This document shows positions 18,990 through 28,742 of a DNA stretch of 29,042 bases, piece after piece; position 1 is the first letter of the stretch, and each line of letters starts with the position of its first letter. The notes under the pieces were generated by a model. It worked only from the letters and a program-made list of their open reading frames with translations. It was not told where the DNA came from and searched no databases. The stretch lies in assembly GCA_946803715.1 (NCBI GenBank), contig CAMPET010000102.1, forward strand, positions 125,765 to 154,806, in the 5' to 3' direction. Origin of the DNA: Beroe ovata. Its lineage: Eukaryota > Ctenophora > Nuda > Beroida > Beroidae. The translations under genes and the position numbers were made by a program.

Positions 18990-19181
18990 TTATAAAGAGA
19001 GCTGATCAGAAGCATATGAATCGAAAAGTGGTGGTAGTATGAATTTGGGACGAGGTCCAAGAATCAAGATCAGAAATTCCGGAGAAGGAATATTGTCTCC
19101 ATTAAGAGCCACATGGAATTCATATTTGAGAGAGTTCCGGGTCTTTTCGTCGGCAAACGTGACTAGCTGATCAGTCATCAA
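18990..19181 (-). other. Unassigned open frame with ATG start (63 codons, minus)
   Basis: It begins MMTDQLVTFADEKTRNSLKY, continues with ALNGDNIPSPEFLILILGPR, and ends SYASDQLSL-stop. Composition and local GC look more like coding than the flanks. The frame is bracketed by two agctgatcag copies (near 19002 and 19167). No domain is recognised. A small protein, exon remnant or chance frame are all possible. Confidence 0.22.
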
Positions 19182-19946
19182 TGATGACTATTATTTGGAT
19201 AGGAATGATCCTATGCTAGATCTAAATATCCTATGCTATGTATTAAGGAATTCCTAATGCCTTCTTATGTCTTTCTTCAGAGCAATATTCCCTTTATCCG
19301 ACATCACCAAAGCTGCATGCATGTGTAATATTAGAATACTACACATCACACTGAGAATATTTGACGGGGTATAATTATTGGAGGAATTCACACTTGTCGA
19401 CTAGCAATTGTATGAGCTGCGGAGACACGGAAGTTATTGCAGTTTCCGATTAATTTTCTCATAAGTATCAGACATGGATACGACGTTCAATGTTATGTAT
19501 GTCCTAGAATTCCTCACATAAATGGTCAATCTCCAGTGGCGACTGCCCGCATGGAGATTGGAGGTTGAGATTGGGATTTTTTAATCTCCAATGAAATTAT
19601 AGCTCTGACCATGGAGGAATTTTCATTCCAATATAATCGCACATGGTGTGGGAAATGAATTGTGCAGGCATCATGGGACTATAATATTGCTACCAAATTA
19701 CAACATGAAATGGTAGACCTACTGCATATGGTTGGTGTGACTGCAGGTGCCAAACACACCACTAGACAATTAATAGTACATTGGCACTATCTATAGCATC
19801 TACACCGTGTAACAAATACTCCCAATAATCCTTGTCCTATGTGATCTGCTACTGTAGATGGATAGTCACGGGCAATGGTCATTATAAGCATTGCAAAGGG
19901 GGCGGGGAAAAAATAAAAAGGAACTTCCATTCTATATCCACAATAT
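19182..19946. other. No gene recognised
   Basis: Unique sequence. Near 19550-19600 ggagatt and aatctcc form a small foldback among repeated gagattgg words. Confidence 0.45.
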
Positions 19947-19976
19947 TATAAAAGGACTAGGGGACCTGTTCATAGT
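19947..19976 (+). promoter_or_regulatory. Possible core promoter: TATAAAAG and TCATAGT
   Basis: TATAAAAG (19947-19954) lies 25 bp before the A of an initiator-like TCATAGT (A at 19972). The spacing is slightly short for a TATA-Inr pair, and no open frame of note follows. Confidence 0.2.
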
Positions 19977-21160
19977 GCGTGTGCTGACTAGGCACCAAGT
20001 TACGAAGTTACGAAGTTAGTTAAAAGGTAATTATATGGGCGGAGATAGCTTAGACATCTGGGAAATCATTCAGAATTAAAGCCCATTCCTAGAGCTTTAT
20101 ACCATTTGCTAGTGTGATTTTCACCAGATGTCAGAATAATAATATATAGCATCTCATTCCAACGAGTTATCGCGGTAATCCAGTTTTATATTTGGAAAGG
20201 GACGAATCTGAGTTATTTTTAGAAAACGGAAATCCAATATATTATATTCCGCCCTCATTATTATAGTTAGTACCTGCACAACAATATTGTGATTTGACCG
20301 GAGCAGAAAAATAACAATTCATCATATTTTTAGATCATATATATATATGACTTGGACAACAGCCAGCAGCTTATTCTGATGGTCTCATACGCGGACTGGC
20401 CGTGCGAACAATAGGTAAATATTTGACGGAAGATAGGACTTGGTAGTTTGCCAAGGACGTTCCAAGACTCAGAGAGTAATCAAACCTGTCAATAAAACAG
20501 GTATTCCCCTGGCAAAATGCCATGTTTTTGATATATATTGGAACACAATAGCTGCTAATTTACATCTAGACTAGCGAGGTTTGAGTATGATTATCCAATT
20601 ATCACTCATCAGGAGAGATACCCTGGAGGTGATTGCGGACAGGCAGCGTTCCCTGGAATGAGTCTGATCTCCTTGGGATTCCTAGTTAGTCATTTTATAG
20701 ATTTTTTCTATTCCAAGACTGATATAGCTGTATGATCTAGGCTAGATCTAGGCTAGATCATCTAGCGCGGCTCAACTAATCAGGGCTACTCCAGTGCTCG
20801 TCAGGTTACCAATTGACCTGTGTGGCAGCATAATAAAATTTAAACAACGATGGAATGAGATGTACAATGGAAGAAATTAGCCCATGAATCATAAGTGACT
20901 AGTGAAATCTGATAAGGATTCATTAGGCCACAATCGAATATCGAAATCATGGACCACAAATTGGGTTTTCATCCCAGAATTCCCCAACAAACGCATTCGA
21001 AATTAAACAATATAATTAGGCTGTAGCTATATAATTACCCAACGATGAACACACATAGGGTTAGTGCGGGTAGGAACATCCATAATTAGGCAAAATGCAG
21101 TGGCTGAGATGGGTTTAGCTAACGGTTTTTCATTCCTTCATGACTCATATCATAGTTAGA
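19977..21160. other. No gene recognised
   Basis: AT-rich unique sequence. It includes a 16-bp palindrome tcatatatatatatga (20335-20350) and gatctaggcta in tandem (20734-20744, 20745-20755) followed by gatca. Confidence 0.5.
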
Positions 21161-21162
21161 GG

Positions 21163-21451
21163 TTATGGTTCGTGATATTCTAAGAAAAGATGAACCCAAC
21201 ACTCAACAAACTCGTCACCTACAACTGTAATGGCACTTGGAAATGCCCTAGAACTCGTCATTGTTGCAGGAAGTGGACATAATGGTATTAATTTTGGACA
21301 CAAGCCAATAACCATTATCTGGGCACGACAAAATATTGTGTTTGTATGGTCCAAGAGTTCCCATGAGCTCGCTTCATTAGTCTTGGCACAGTGGAACCAT
21401 AATCTAGAACATTCGTCATCAGCCGTAGAACATTCGTCCATAGTTATATAA
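21163..21451 (-). other. Antisense pair of open frames (92 codons minus, 73 codons plus)
   Basis: Minus 21163-21441 starts MDECSTADDECSRLWFHCAK, its start lying on a 21-bp-period direct repeat (tagaacattcgtc at 21405 and 21426). Plus 21230-21451 reads MALGNALELVIVAGSGHNG and includes PITIIWARQNIVFVWSK. Both are non-repetitive and GC is somewhat raised, but at most one can be a real exon and I recognise neither. Confidence 0.2.
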
Positions 21452-21770
21452 GGAGTCTGAGAGGATCATGAGGATTTAATGGCCTGCGATGATTCTATCA
21501 GGTACCTATAGGTAGCATTTTGTAACAATTTTATCATTGCTTTAATATCAAGCCTTGATGTGGGAGAGAGGGTAAGGACTTGCAGATTCAAAGGGTGTGA
21601 AAATCAACCGTTATTAGGATTTATGCCGAATTCGTGGAAATTATAAACCTAACAACCTGTTATGTTTAAATTTAACAACACTACTTATCTTACTCTAACA
21701 GCACTAACTTATTATTGACCACCCTGAGTAAAACTGAAATTGTGTGAAAAGTGTAACCATGGCGACAAAT

Positions 21771-22194
21771 TCACGGATAACGACAGAATAAATGACGTGG
21801 TGACCAGGTGAGCGAACTCCGCATGCACCCGCGCCTGGAAACTATGTGAGGTTTCCATACTGCAGACGTCGCATGATGCGCATTGCGCGTGCAAAAACAT
21901 ATAATTCGGCGCCGTTCAGTCTGGAAAATCGGTGTGGTAACTGAAAAACCTTGTCCCAATACCAACATATCGACATCGAGGAATGCCAGGAATGTATATC
22001 TGACATATTTTTCGGCGTCGGTAAAGTTCTTGGGAATGTTGGAACGACCTAAAGGGCTTCGGCTGATAAGTATCATGTGCCATTTTGACGTTTCTGCACG
22101 AGCAGAAATTGACGATTTTCGAGATGCTCAATGTCTCTGGGTCATATCTTTGGTACTGGAAAGATCGGTGGATAACCGATAAACAATTAATCAT
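21771..22194 (-). other. GC-raised segment with three overlapping long frames
   Basis: Minus 21771-22076 (101 codons, includes FTDAEKYVRYTFLAFLDVDM), minus 21916-22194 (92 codons) and plus 21883-22182 (99 codons, includes MCHFDVSARAEIDDFRDAQC) overlap. Three open frames over about 300 bp are unusual for this window and fit a former exon or old insertion with raised CpG. No family is recognised, so the strand is a guess. Confidence 0.2.
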
Positions 22195-22195
22195 T

Positions 22196-22206
22196 CACGT
22201 GCCAAT
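22196..22206 (+). promoter_or_regulatory. E-box abutting CCAAT (CACGTGCCAAT)
   Basis: CACGTG (22196-22201) is followed immediately by CCAAT (22202-22206). Related to, but more compact than, the three spaced composites. Confidence 0.2.
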
Positions 22207-23090
22207 ATTTCATTTAATTTTATTTTGAGGCAAATCCATTACATCCTGATTCAAGGTCACATTGTTCCATAGAATGTGACGCATAGTTTGATAACTTTTG
22301 AATTTAAAAGATAAGCACCGGCTTTCATTGAAAGGTGCCTACTTAAAAATTCCAAGCGTATAAAACGTAAAAAGTTGCACGTCACACTTTTTGATTGAAT
22401 TTTGTAAAGCAGTCATTATCATGCGATATTGACGTATGACTAACGTCAGTTATCCTAGGAACATATTGGATGTGTGACTCAGCCATTCATAACATCCAAG
22501 CTAGACATTGCATTTCATTCCAAAGAGGTTCATTTTTGTTTAAGAGACTTTAGCGATGGTTTAAATCAGCCCAAATTAAAGTAGCCGATCGTACAAAGAC
22601 ATCACGTCATTATATACTCAGGAACAAAGCGCCAACTTTTGTTGTTTAATAAATGCTCTCCTGACAAAATTAGCTTCTCCTGACAGGTGACCAATGAAAT
22701 TGTGACCATGTGCAGATAAAGCCGGCACGAAGGAGAATTACGGATTCAGAATCAAATAAGACACTTCTCTATGATACTATCTCTGTACCTCCTCTACGGT
22801 ACCATGAACAGCAAATATAGTTAACAAGATAGGTGCGCGCTACGATTGTGTTCATACGTTAACACGCTGATCCGAGAGGAAACAACCTTGATAAATGGCA
22901 ATTCCCGGGTAACATCCCGCAATATAATGAAGTGGAAGTTCCATATTCGACACACATATCCATCCTCCTCTGGAAATGTGCCAACATTCTGCACAGTCAT
23001 ATCATCCTATCATGACCGGATCATGAACTATGCCTATTTTCTAGATGGGTGATACCACAGGGTCAGGATTTTGTGATGAATGACCTTAGA
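22207..23090. other. No gene recognised
   Basis: Unique sequence with several acgtca/tgacgt half sites (near 22431-22447). The 68-codon plus frame at 22846 lacks an ATG start and is not called. Confidence 0.45.
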
Positions 23091-23097
23091 AACAAAA

Positions 23098-23358
23098 TCA
23101 TAGGGCGCATTTGACCATTATTGTGGCACCAAATGAGAAGTATCTGTAATTATAATTCGTAGTCTGTGATCTATTATCAGACCGAAGGTTCATTTGAAAT
23201 TTGAATTCATGACCGGGTCCTCCACAGTTAAAAACACACACGCAGACTTTCCGGCGAAGTCGTAGAAGGCAACGCCCATTTATTGGCCAAAAGTCAAGTT
23301 GATAAGTGCCATTTGGCAGACGCGCAATCCGATTAGCATTCCCTGTTATTGGTGTCAA
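23098..23358 (-). other. Unassigned exon-like frame (86 codons, minus)
   Basis: The 5' part is coding-like: MTPITGNANRIARLPNGTYQ, LDFWPINGRCLLRLRRK. After a Cys/Val-rich GTGT patch it becomes Asn/Tyr-rich. GC is higher than average in the first half. No domain is recognised. It lies in a run of minus-strand frames (21.1-24.3 kb) that might be exons of one gene, but I could not link them with convincing splice sites. Confidence 0.2.
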
Positions 23359-23464
23359 TTCATATTTCTGTCAACGTAAAAACAATTCAGATGATAGGAA
23401 TAAAAAATGCGACGAGTTTCGATTCCATCCTAAACAAAATGAACGCGGATAGCAGTTTAAACGG

Positions 23465-23647
23465 CTAATCACACACAGACGTGTACAACATCGCAATTAC
23501 ATGATTACAGTTTAACACAACAGCGGGATAAATTCGGGTTGTAATAAGGCCAATTAGAAATAGCATAGTCGACCATACGATATTTAGCTTTGGCACTAGA
23601 TCCGTATAATGGCCAGGGGAAAGCGACGCTATCCAAATGTCACCCAC
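23465..23647 (-). other. Unassigned short frame with a hydrophobic stretch (minus)
   Basis: ATG at the right end (MGDIWIASLSPGHYTDL), then a hydrophobic run (IVWSTMLFLIGLITTRIY) that could be membrane-spanning if translated. 60 codons, no family recognised. Confidence 0.12.
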
Positions 23648-23818
23648 TCATTTGCGCGAAAAGAGAAAGCTTCTTCTTTTTATTTCCCTCCTTTTGTAGA
23701 CGGAATAAATCAAAGCTTGCTCTGAAATGCAATTTTAGACAATAATTCCTGGTTATTAATTGTGATTTCCCCGACCGCGATTCGTGGTGACCAAAAAGCT
23801 GTTCGAATTCGATTGAAC

Positions 23819-24115
23819 CTATTCAATCAATCCATCAATATCTAATTCTACTGAAGTAGAAATTGAACCATCGCAAAGAAGTGAGTTCCATACACACAGG
23901 CCTCGGTTTGAATTAGGCAATCTCTGACAACAGAGTGGTCTGCACAGGACCTCACGGGACCGCACCGCCCTACAATATTTCCTGTTTAATCTGCCACAGA
24001 CGGAATTATGGCACATTGCCAGACCTGGATTAGCGGAAATGATCCGTAGTTTCACAATATAGTCACACGACTCTTTTATAAGTGATGTAAGGAAGGAAAT
24101 ATCGCAAAAAACGCA
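23819..24115 (-). other. Unassigned cysteine-rich frame (about 100 codons, minus)
   Basis: Open from a TGA near 24120 to a stop at 23819. It is cysteine-rich (MCHNSVCGRLNRKYC, EVLCRPLCCQRL, LCVWNSLLCD) and ends acidic (SVELDIDGLIE). There is no ATG near the 5' end, so it would have to be an internal or terminal exon. The opposite strand over the same DNA also reads as protein-like with a single stop, which shows how weak the composition argument is. Confidence 0.2.
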
Positions 24116-24193
24116 CTTTCACGACTTTCATTTTCTGGTAGTGGTAGAGAGATAATGGCTGAGGAAAGCCCTACAAAAATTTTCATTGGACTC

Positions 24194-24519
24194 TGAAATC
24201 TTTGGAATACCATAATCCATATCTTACCAAATCCAAACTCTTTGTCATCTATCCCAAGACCCAATCCTTCAAATCACCTCTCAGTCCAAGTTTTTTCTTG
24301 GAAATTTCTCAGATGTAAAATTTCACGAAACGGGGGCGACATAATGTTTATGTTTAAAAATCTTCGTCGCTGGGGGTCCTTATCTTCTCAGCATTCTCAG
24401 TATATTTCATCAAATAAACTTCGTGTTAAAAACACTCAACATCAGCCATTGTTTTAGAAGATTTTGTAGACAAATTGCTTTAAATTTTATAATAATTTGT
24501 ATCTGATTTTATCAATAAA
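24194..24519 (+). other. Unassigned frame followed by AATAAA
   Basis: Open from 24194 to the stop ending at 24457 (NHLSVQVFSWKFLRCKISRN, FKNLRRWGSLSSQHSQYISS), with an AATAAA at 24514-24519, 57 bp after the stop. An in-frame MAEESPTKIFIGL sits just upstream of a TGA. It could be a 3'-terminal exon, but no family or acceptor was recognised. Confidence 0.15.
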
Positions 24520-24539
24520 TCAATACCATCATCGACATT

Positions 24540-25294
24540 CGAGATGCAATAAGTCTGAAATTGCCGGTTCTAAGAAACAGAACCGTTTCCCAACCTTTTC
24601 AAAATTTAAAACATTATCGGTACCCTTTATTTTTCACTCATTATTTTTAAGTTGATTCATTCTGTTAAAACCATTCTATCAATAAAAAAGCACCTAAATC
24701 AAACAGATTCGCACAGAATTTTCATCGAATCAGCCGCTAAACTTTAGCGTAAATATGAGGTCGACAGATTTTCATGACGGCGTCACGGCTCACACCTATC
24801 CGAAATCAAGTCTGAAATGAATGTAATATGGGATTGGGATTGAAAAACACTAATTCACGCATGAATCGGCGCTTTTTATACCTAACTTTTACTTGGCACA
24901 CGCGTACACCTCAATGACATGACAGTTGACGTATGTATCAAATTGATTCATTTCACCTAAGTATAAGAGCCAAGATGATCAAAGTGTTGTAATTTTAAGA
25001 TGATATTATTCAAAACAACGTGAGTACCTATATTATCACTCATCATATTGTCGATTGATTGACGTGCGATACTGCAGTTTCTCATGAGAATTCGATTAAA
25101 GGGGGTGGCTGATGGTTTTGCTATGGATAGCGTCATCTACCAATTGGCACAGGGATCAGTTGTACCTTGATAAGTGAAATCGTAATGCACTAAATAATCT
25201 ACTAAATTATACGAATCGCAAATATTACTACGTTTATTGTATCCAAATTTTCGTGCAAAAAGTTGAAATGTGTGAGATGTTATAAACATCGAGT
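24540..25294. other. No gene recognised
   Basis: AT-rich. A 7-bp hairpin (cggttct-aagaaac-agaaccg) lies near 24564-24584. Confidence 0.5.
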
Positions 25295-25528
25295 TCATTG
25301 GACCTTTTTTCTAGAGACAACGAAACTCGGCTCGAAAAGCGCTGGTAGTAAGCATGATAAAATGACGCTTACAGAGTCATTAGAATCGCTCGTCATTAAT
25401 ATCGCTGTGATCGATTCTTGACAACGAGAATCGGCAACAGATAGCATGCCGCATACTACTGGCATCCACATACTACTGGCATCCGCATAATTACGATCAC
25501 ACTGATAAATTACTAGAGTAAAGATCAT
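25295..25528 (-). other. Unassigned open frame with ATG (77 codons, minus)
   Basis: It begins MIFTLVIYQCDRNYADASS, includes SVADSRCQESITAILMTSDS, and ends SFVVSRKKVQ-stop. A 15-bp direct repeat (atactactggcatcc) falls within it. Mixed composition, no domain recognised. Confidence 0.15.
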
Positions 25529-25559
25529 CGCAACATTCTTGATTATAGACGACAGCAGC

Positions 25560-26300
25560 TATAATAGTCAATTACCGATTAATAGTGAATTCCTGCAGTT
25601 ATTAACATTGATAACAGCTATTAAAGCCGTATAAATGAGCATGAATTTGGATCATCAGTTCTCTCATAAGCATGATTTAGTGGAACATATAGCGACCTGT
25701 TACCACATATCGGGTGTAGAGGGTCATCAGAAATAGCAGATATACTTTTTCAATATTCAGCAATGCTTCGTTTTACTTTTCACATCTTCCTAAGAGTTTC
25801 ATCAGCTATGAGCTGCCTGCGTTGATTACATCACACAAAGTTAGATCATCATTTGGGGTGAGTTCACGGTCAAAAATAGCAGTTGTTTGTATATTTTGTG
25901 TGTTAAAAGCGAGCATTACGTTATCTACTACATAATAATTCCCTACATGAATAACTTGTCATTGACCAGTGGTCAAACTCGGCGAATGCGATCAGAGACG
26001 CTCGGGTGAGCCGTGAGAGGGAAGGGGCGAAAAGTTCGAGAACATTCGATTAATGTGATACTTATAATTACAATGAGGATGTTGCATAAAGTTGATTAAG
26101 TCATTGTTCTAAATAGAAATGGAGAAATCAAACATCAGATAATTGACTGTATCGTGGAGGCTCAATTACACGAGATCTTAAATGAATAGAAATTATCTTA
26201 GAGAAAATAGCCAGAATACAATAGTTCCTATCGACGAATATACCAATCTAATATTTGCGAATGGGTTCAGAAACATGCAATAAGTGCCCTGGTCACCTGA
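25560..26300. other. No gene recognised
   Basis: Unique AT-rich sequence with no notable frame or repeat. Confidence 0.5.
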
Positions 26301-26301
26301 A

Positions 26302-26441
26302 AGTAGAGTTGGACCAGTAGAGTTGGAACAGTAGAGTTGGAACAGTAGAGTTGGAACAGTAGAGTTGGAACAGTAGAGTTGGAACAGTAGAGTTGGAACA
26401 GTAGAGTTGGAACTGTAGAGTTGGAACAGTAGAGTTGGAGC
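26302..26441. repeat. 14-bp minisatellite, 10 copies
   Basis: Ten consecutive units of agtagagttggaac with only three single-base variants (unit 1 ends acc, unit 9 begins tg, unit 10 ends agc). The near-identity implies recent expansion. The unit lacks stops on the minus strand in all phases, which creates the QLYCSNSTVPTLLF repeat frame there; that is not a gene. Confidence 0.95.
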
Positions 26442-26548
26442 TAGCACTGATTAAGTGGTAGGAGAGTAATACAGCCTCGACACGTTTATCGTCTGATCAC
26501 CTATCTAGCAAGACGTGTTGCTTTATAATCTACCCCATATCTCCCTAC

Positions 26549-26830
26549 ATGATCACAGTTAGCGAATGTTATGTAAGGACAAACGATAAACAGAGCAAAT
26601 CGCGAGATCGAGCAAATGATGTGTGGAAAACACCTTCCATTAGCAGAGATATCGCGCGCACTCTTGCAAATCATTGCTGCGCGCGTAACGCGCTCCCGCG
26701 TACAATAATTGATTTTTTGCGCGAGCAGGACAAAAAATTCAAACCTGGCGTTCGCGCGTTACGTAAGCACCATGCTTCCAGCCCAGGAAATAGTGTGAGT
26801 GAAGGAATTCTTTGTCCTTGTGCACTATAA
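26549..26830 (+). other. Unassigned frame in a CpG-rich patch (93 codons)
   Basis: ATG at 26549 opens a polar, basic frame (DKQSKSRDRANDVWKTPS, IIDFLREQDKKFKPGVRALR) that crosses the CpG-rich patch. Possible donors are TTAC|GTAAGC (about 26763) and AGT|GTGAGT (26795). It could be a first coding exon. No domain is recognised. Confidence 0.25.
26651..26770. promoter_or_regulatory. Local CpG cluster with 10-bp inverted repeat
   Basis: Many CGCG steps occur within 120 bp, and cgtaacgcgc (26684-26693) is exactly inverted as gcgcgttacg (26754-26763). It stands out from AT-rich flanks and is followed by a TATA-like box and an E-box, so a promoter is possible. Confidence 0.3.
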
Positions 26831-26847
26831 AGGGTTTGTCACGTGAC
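26826..26847 (+). promoter_or_regulatory. TATAAAG box and GTCACGTGAC palindrome
   Basis: TATAAAG at 26826-26832 and the perfect 10-bp palindrome GTCACGTGAC at 26838-26847 (a TFEB/MITF 'CLEAR'-type E-box). An ATG frame (MRSLVNSLATSQPTNYG) starts at 26860 and is unassigned. Unlike the other TGTCACGTG sites it has no flanking CCAAT. Confidence 0.3.
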
Positions 26848-26862
26848 TTAACGCTTATAATG

Positions 26863-27265
26863 AGGAGTCTCGTTAATTCCTTGGCAACAAGCCAGCCGAC
26901 GAATTACGGAACCTGTTTGAATATAGCAATGAAATATTCGCATTCCGTTCGGCCTTGTTTGAAATTCCCTCGGTATCAGACAGGATGCTTGACACTTCAA
27001 ATGGACAATAAAAGTTCACAAATTAGCAGATTTCATGGTTCAATATTATCAATACAATTCTAATATTGACATAATAAGCATAACTATCATCACACATTGA
27101 ATCAGGAAATGTAAAATTGCTAGAAAGATACGCGAAAATTCATCCTCGGTAGAATTTCCCAGGAAATTTCCGCACCTTCACAAATTAGCGTGACATTCGA
27201 GTGTCATTGTAAATGATAAGATATCAAATACAAACGGCGGCGTCACACCGAAACGATAAATATAA
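26863..27265. other. No gene recognised
   Basis: The tail of the frame starting at 26860 (stop at 27061-27063), then AT-rich unique sequence. Confidence 0.4.
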
Positions 27266-27269
27266 CTGC

Positions 27270-27322
27270 CCAATGAAAGCTGCTGGAAATACCACGTGAC
27301 ATGAACAAATAAATTTGATTGG
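27270..27322 (-). promoter_or_regulatory. CCAAT - TGTCACGTG - ATTGG composite
   Basis: On the minus strand: CCAAT (27322-27318), a 16-bp gap, TGTCACGTG (27301-27293), an 18-bp gap, ATTGG (27274-27270). Same layout as at 4.17 and 10.86 kb, in inverse orientation. CATAAATA lies just to the right on the + strand. Confidence 0.4.
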
Positions 27323-27409
27323 CTCATAAATACCGAATTGCATTTTAATGACATCTAGTTTACCTAATTGTTAAGATATGACAATACACCGTTATAACAA
27401 TGAATAGGT

Positions 27410-27432
27410 ACATGTAAGTACAACTTACATGT
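27410..27432. repeat. Tight hairpin, 10-bp stem, 3-nt loop
   Basis: acatgtaagt (27410-27419), aca, acttacatgt (27423-27432). An exact inverted repeat at the left edge of the GTGTATAC-rich array. Confidence 0.85.
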
Positions 27433-27460
27433 GTACTGAATAGTGTACTGAAACTGCTAC

Positions 27461-27611
27461 ATGTACTGTGTATACATAAGTGTGTATACGATGTACAGTG
27501 TGTACTGTATACATAAGTGTGTATACGATGTACTGTGTATACTGTATAGTGTATACATTAGTGTGTATAAGATGAACTGTGTATACATAAGTGTGTATAC
27601 GATGTATAACA
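27461..27611. repeat. TATAC/GTGTA minisatellite with units of 30, 37, 44 and 30 bp
   Basis: Units begin atgtac/atgaac at 27461, 27491, 27528 and 27572 (partial at 27602), and three of the four end gtgtgtatacg (gtgtgtataag in the third). Lengths step by 7 bp, suggesting internal insertion of 7-bp blocks. Tyr/Val/His-rich frames on both strands are artefacts. Confidence 0.85.
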
Positions 27612-27719
27612 GTACCTATACTGTAACTAGTGCACATGTATTGTGTATGCAATGTGCACTGTGCATGCAGATATTGGACGATGCTTGTCTATATTCTTTT
27701 ACGACAGTCTAATCTATCC

Positions 27720-28250
27720 AATTCCTATGAAACGACTTGCGTATGTGCTTCAAAAGCTCAATGACCATCCATCCTATAGATATTATCAATTCCATTCTAT
27801 GGATTCACTTTAAAATATTGAAACATAATTATCAGACATCAGTAACTATAGATTATAGCTGAGTGGGACGCACATAAGACTTCCATCATGCATATATTAT
27901 TATCTTGTGACCAATCACAATTCAAAGTAAATTAGGGATTTAGGGCAAGTTTGAGACAAATTGAGTCAACCTTAGGAATGAGAGATTTGCTCCATTGAGA
28001 TAATCTGGACCTTCTCCAAGATTGTTTCAGTCAAAGAACTATTATTAGGGCCTTCATTTTTCGCAGCGAAAACATGTTGAATCAGTTATCCGGCATATTA
28101 TTTCGCAAAATGAATTCTATGCAAATTGCTGCGTTGACGGGTATTTTGGAAAATTATGTGGCCAAACATAATATTGCATACACGCACCGAAAAAGAGGAC
28201 ATGCTCAAACAAACACATTCTAAACAAACAAGCTGTTGATGCAAAGAAAT
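27720..28250. other. No gene recognised
   Basis: Unique AT-rich sequence. Confidence 0.5.
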
Positions 28251-28257
28251 AACTGTT

Positions 28258-28372
28258 ACACAAACACACAAACACACTACAGAGACTCAAACACAGATAC
28301 ACATTACACAAACACACACATACACAGTCCACAAACACACACACACACACACACACTCACACACACACACTC
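28258..28372. repeat. Interrupted (CA)n microsatellite
   Basis: acacaaacacac words lead into a pure CA block, then cactcacacac. Frames on both strands here are artefacts. Confidence 0.92.
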
Positions 28373-28471
28373 AAAAGTGACTTGTCAACTGTATTATAAG
28401 CCCTGCGGACTTCGTAATCTAATTTAAATGTTCATTGCACTCTATCAAACCACATACATCGATATCATTAT

Positions 28472-28742
28472 TCATTTGTGTTCCATACATGACAAACTTA
28501 CTGCTCTACTGACCACAAACAAAGTACTGACCACGTACTGACAGAGCGAAAGCAGTCGAGGAAGGCCAAATACAAACAGGAATTTCCATCCCATACTCAG
28601 AACTTGCAACTTGTGGTAATGGCTATAAGAAGTCTCGAATATTGTCACAAACTTGTCGAACAAGATGTCATTTATTTGCAGACAATCATGGCTGAATGCC
28701 AAAGCTGTTTCATAACCCAAAAGTGAGGACTTTGCTTAATTC
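28472..28742 (-). other. Exon-like frame with consensus donor (minus)
   Basis: Open on the minus strand from a TAA near 28740. Residues are protein-like (LAFSHDCLQINDILFDKFVT, SYSHYHKLQVLSMGWKF). A consensus donor GCA|GTAAGT falls at 28502|28501, so an exon could end there, before the frame's stop at 28472. No domain is recognised. Short tactgac repeats (28506-28542) lie in its 3' part. Confidence 0.22.

Noticed and set aside
26193-26447. Repeat protein encoded on the minus strand
   Set aside because: The QLYCSNSTVPTLLF periodicity is just the 14-bp minisatellite read through three phases.
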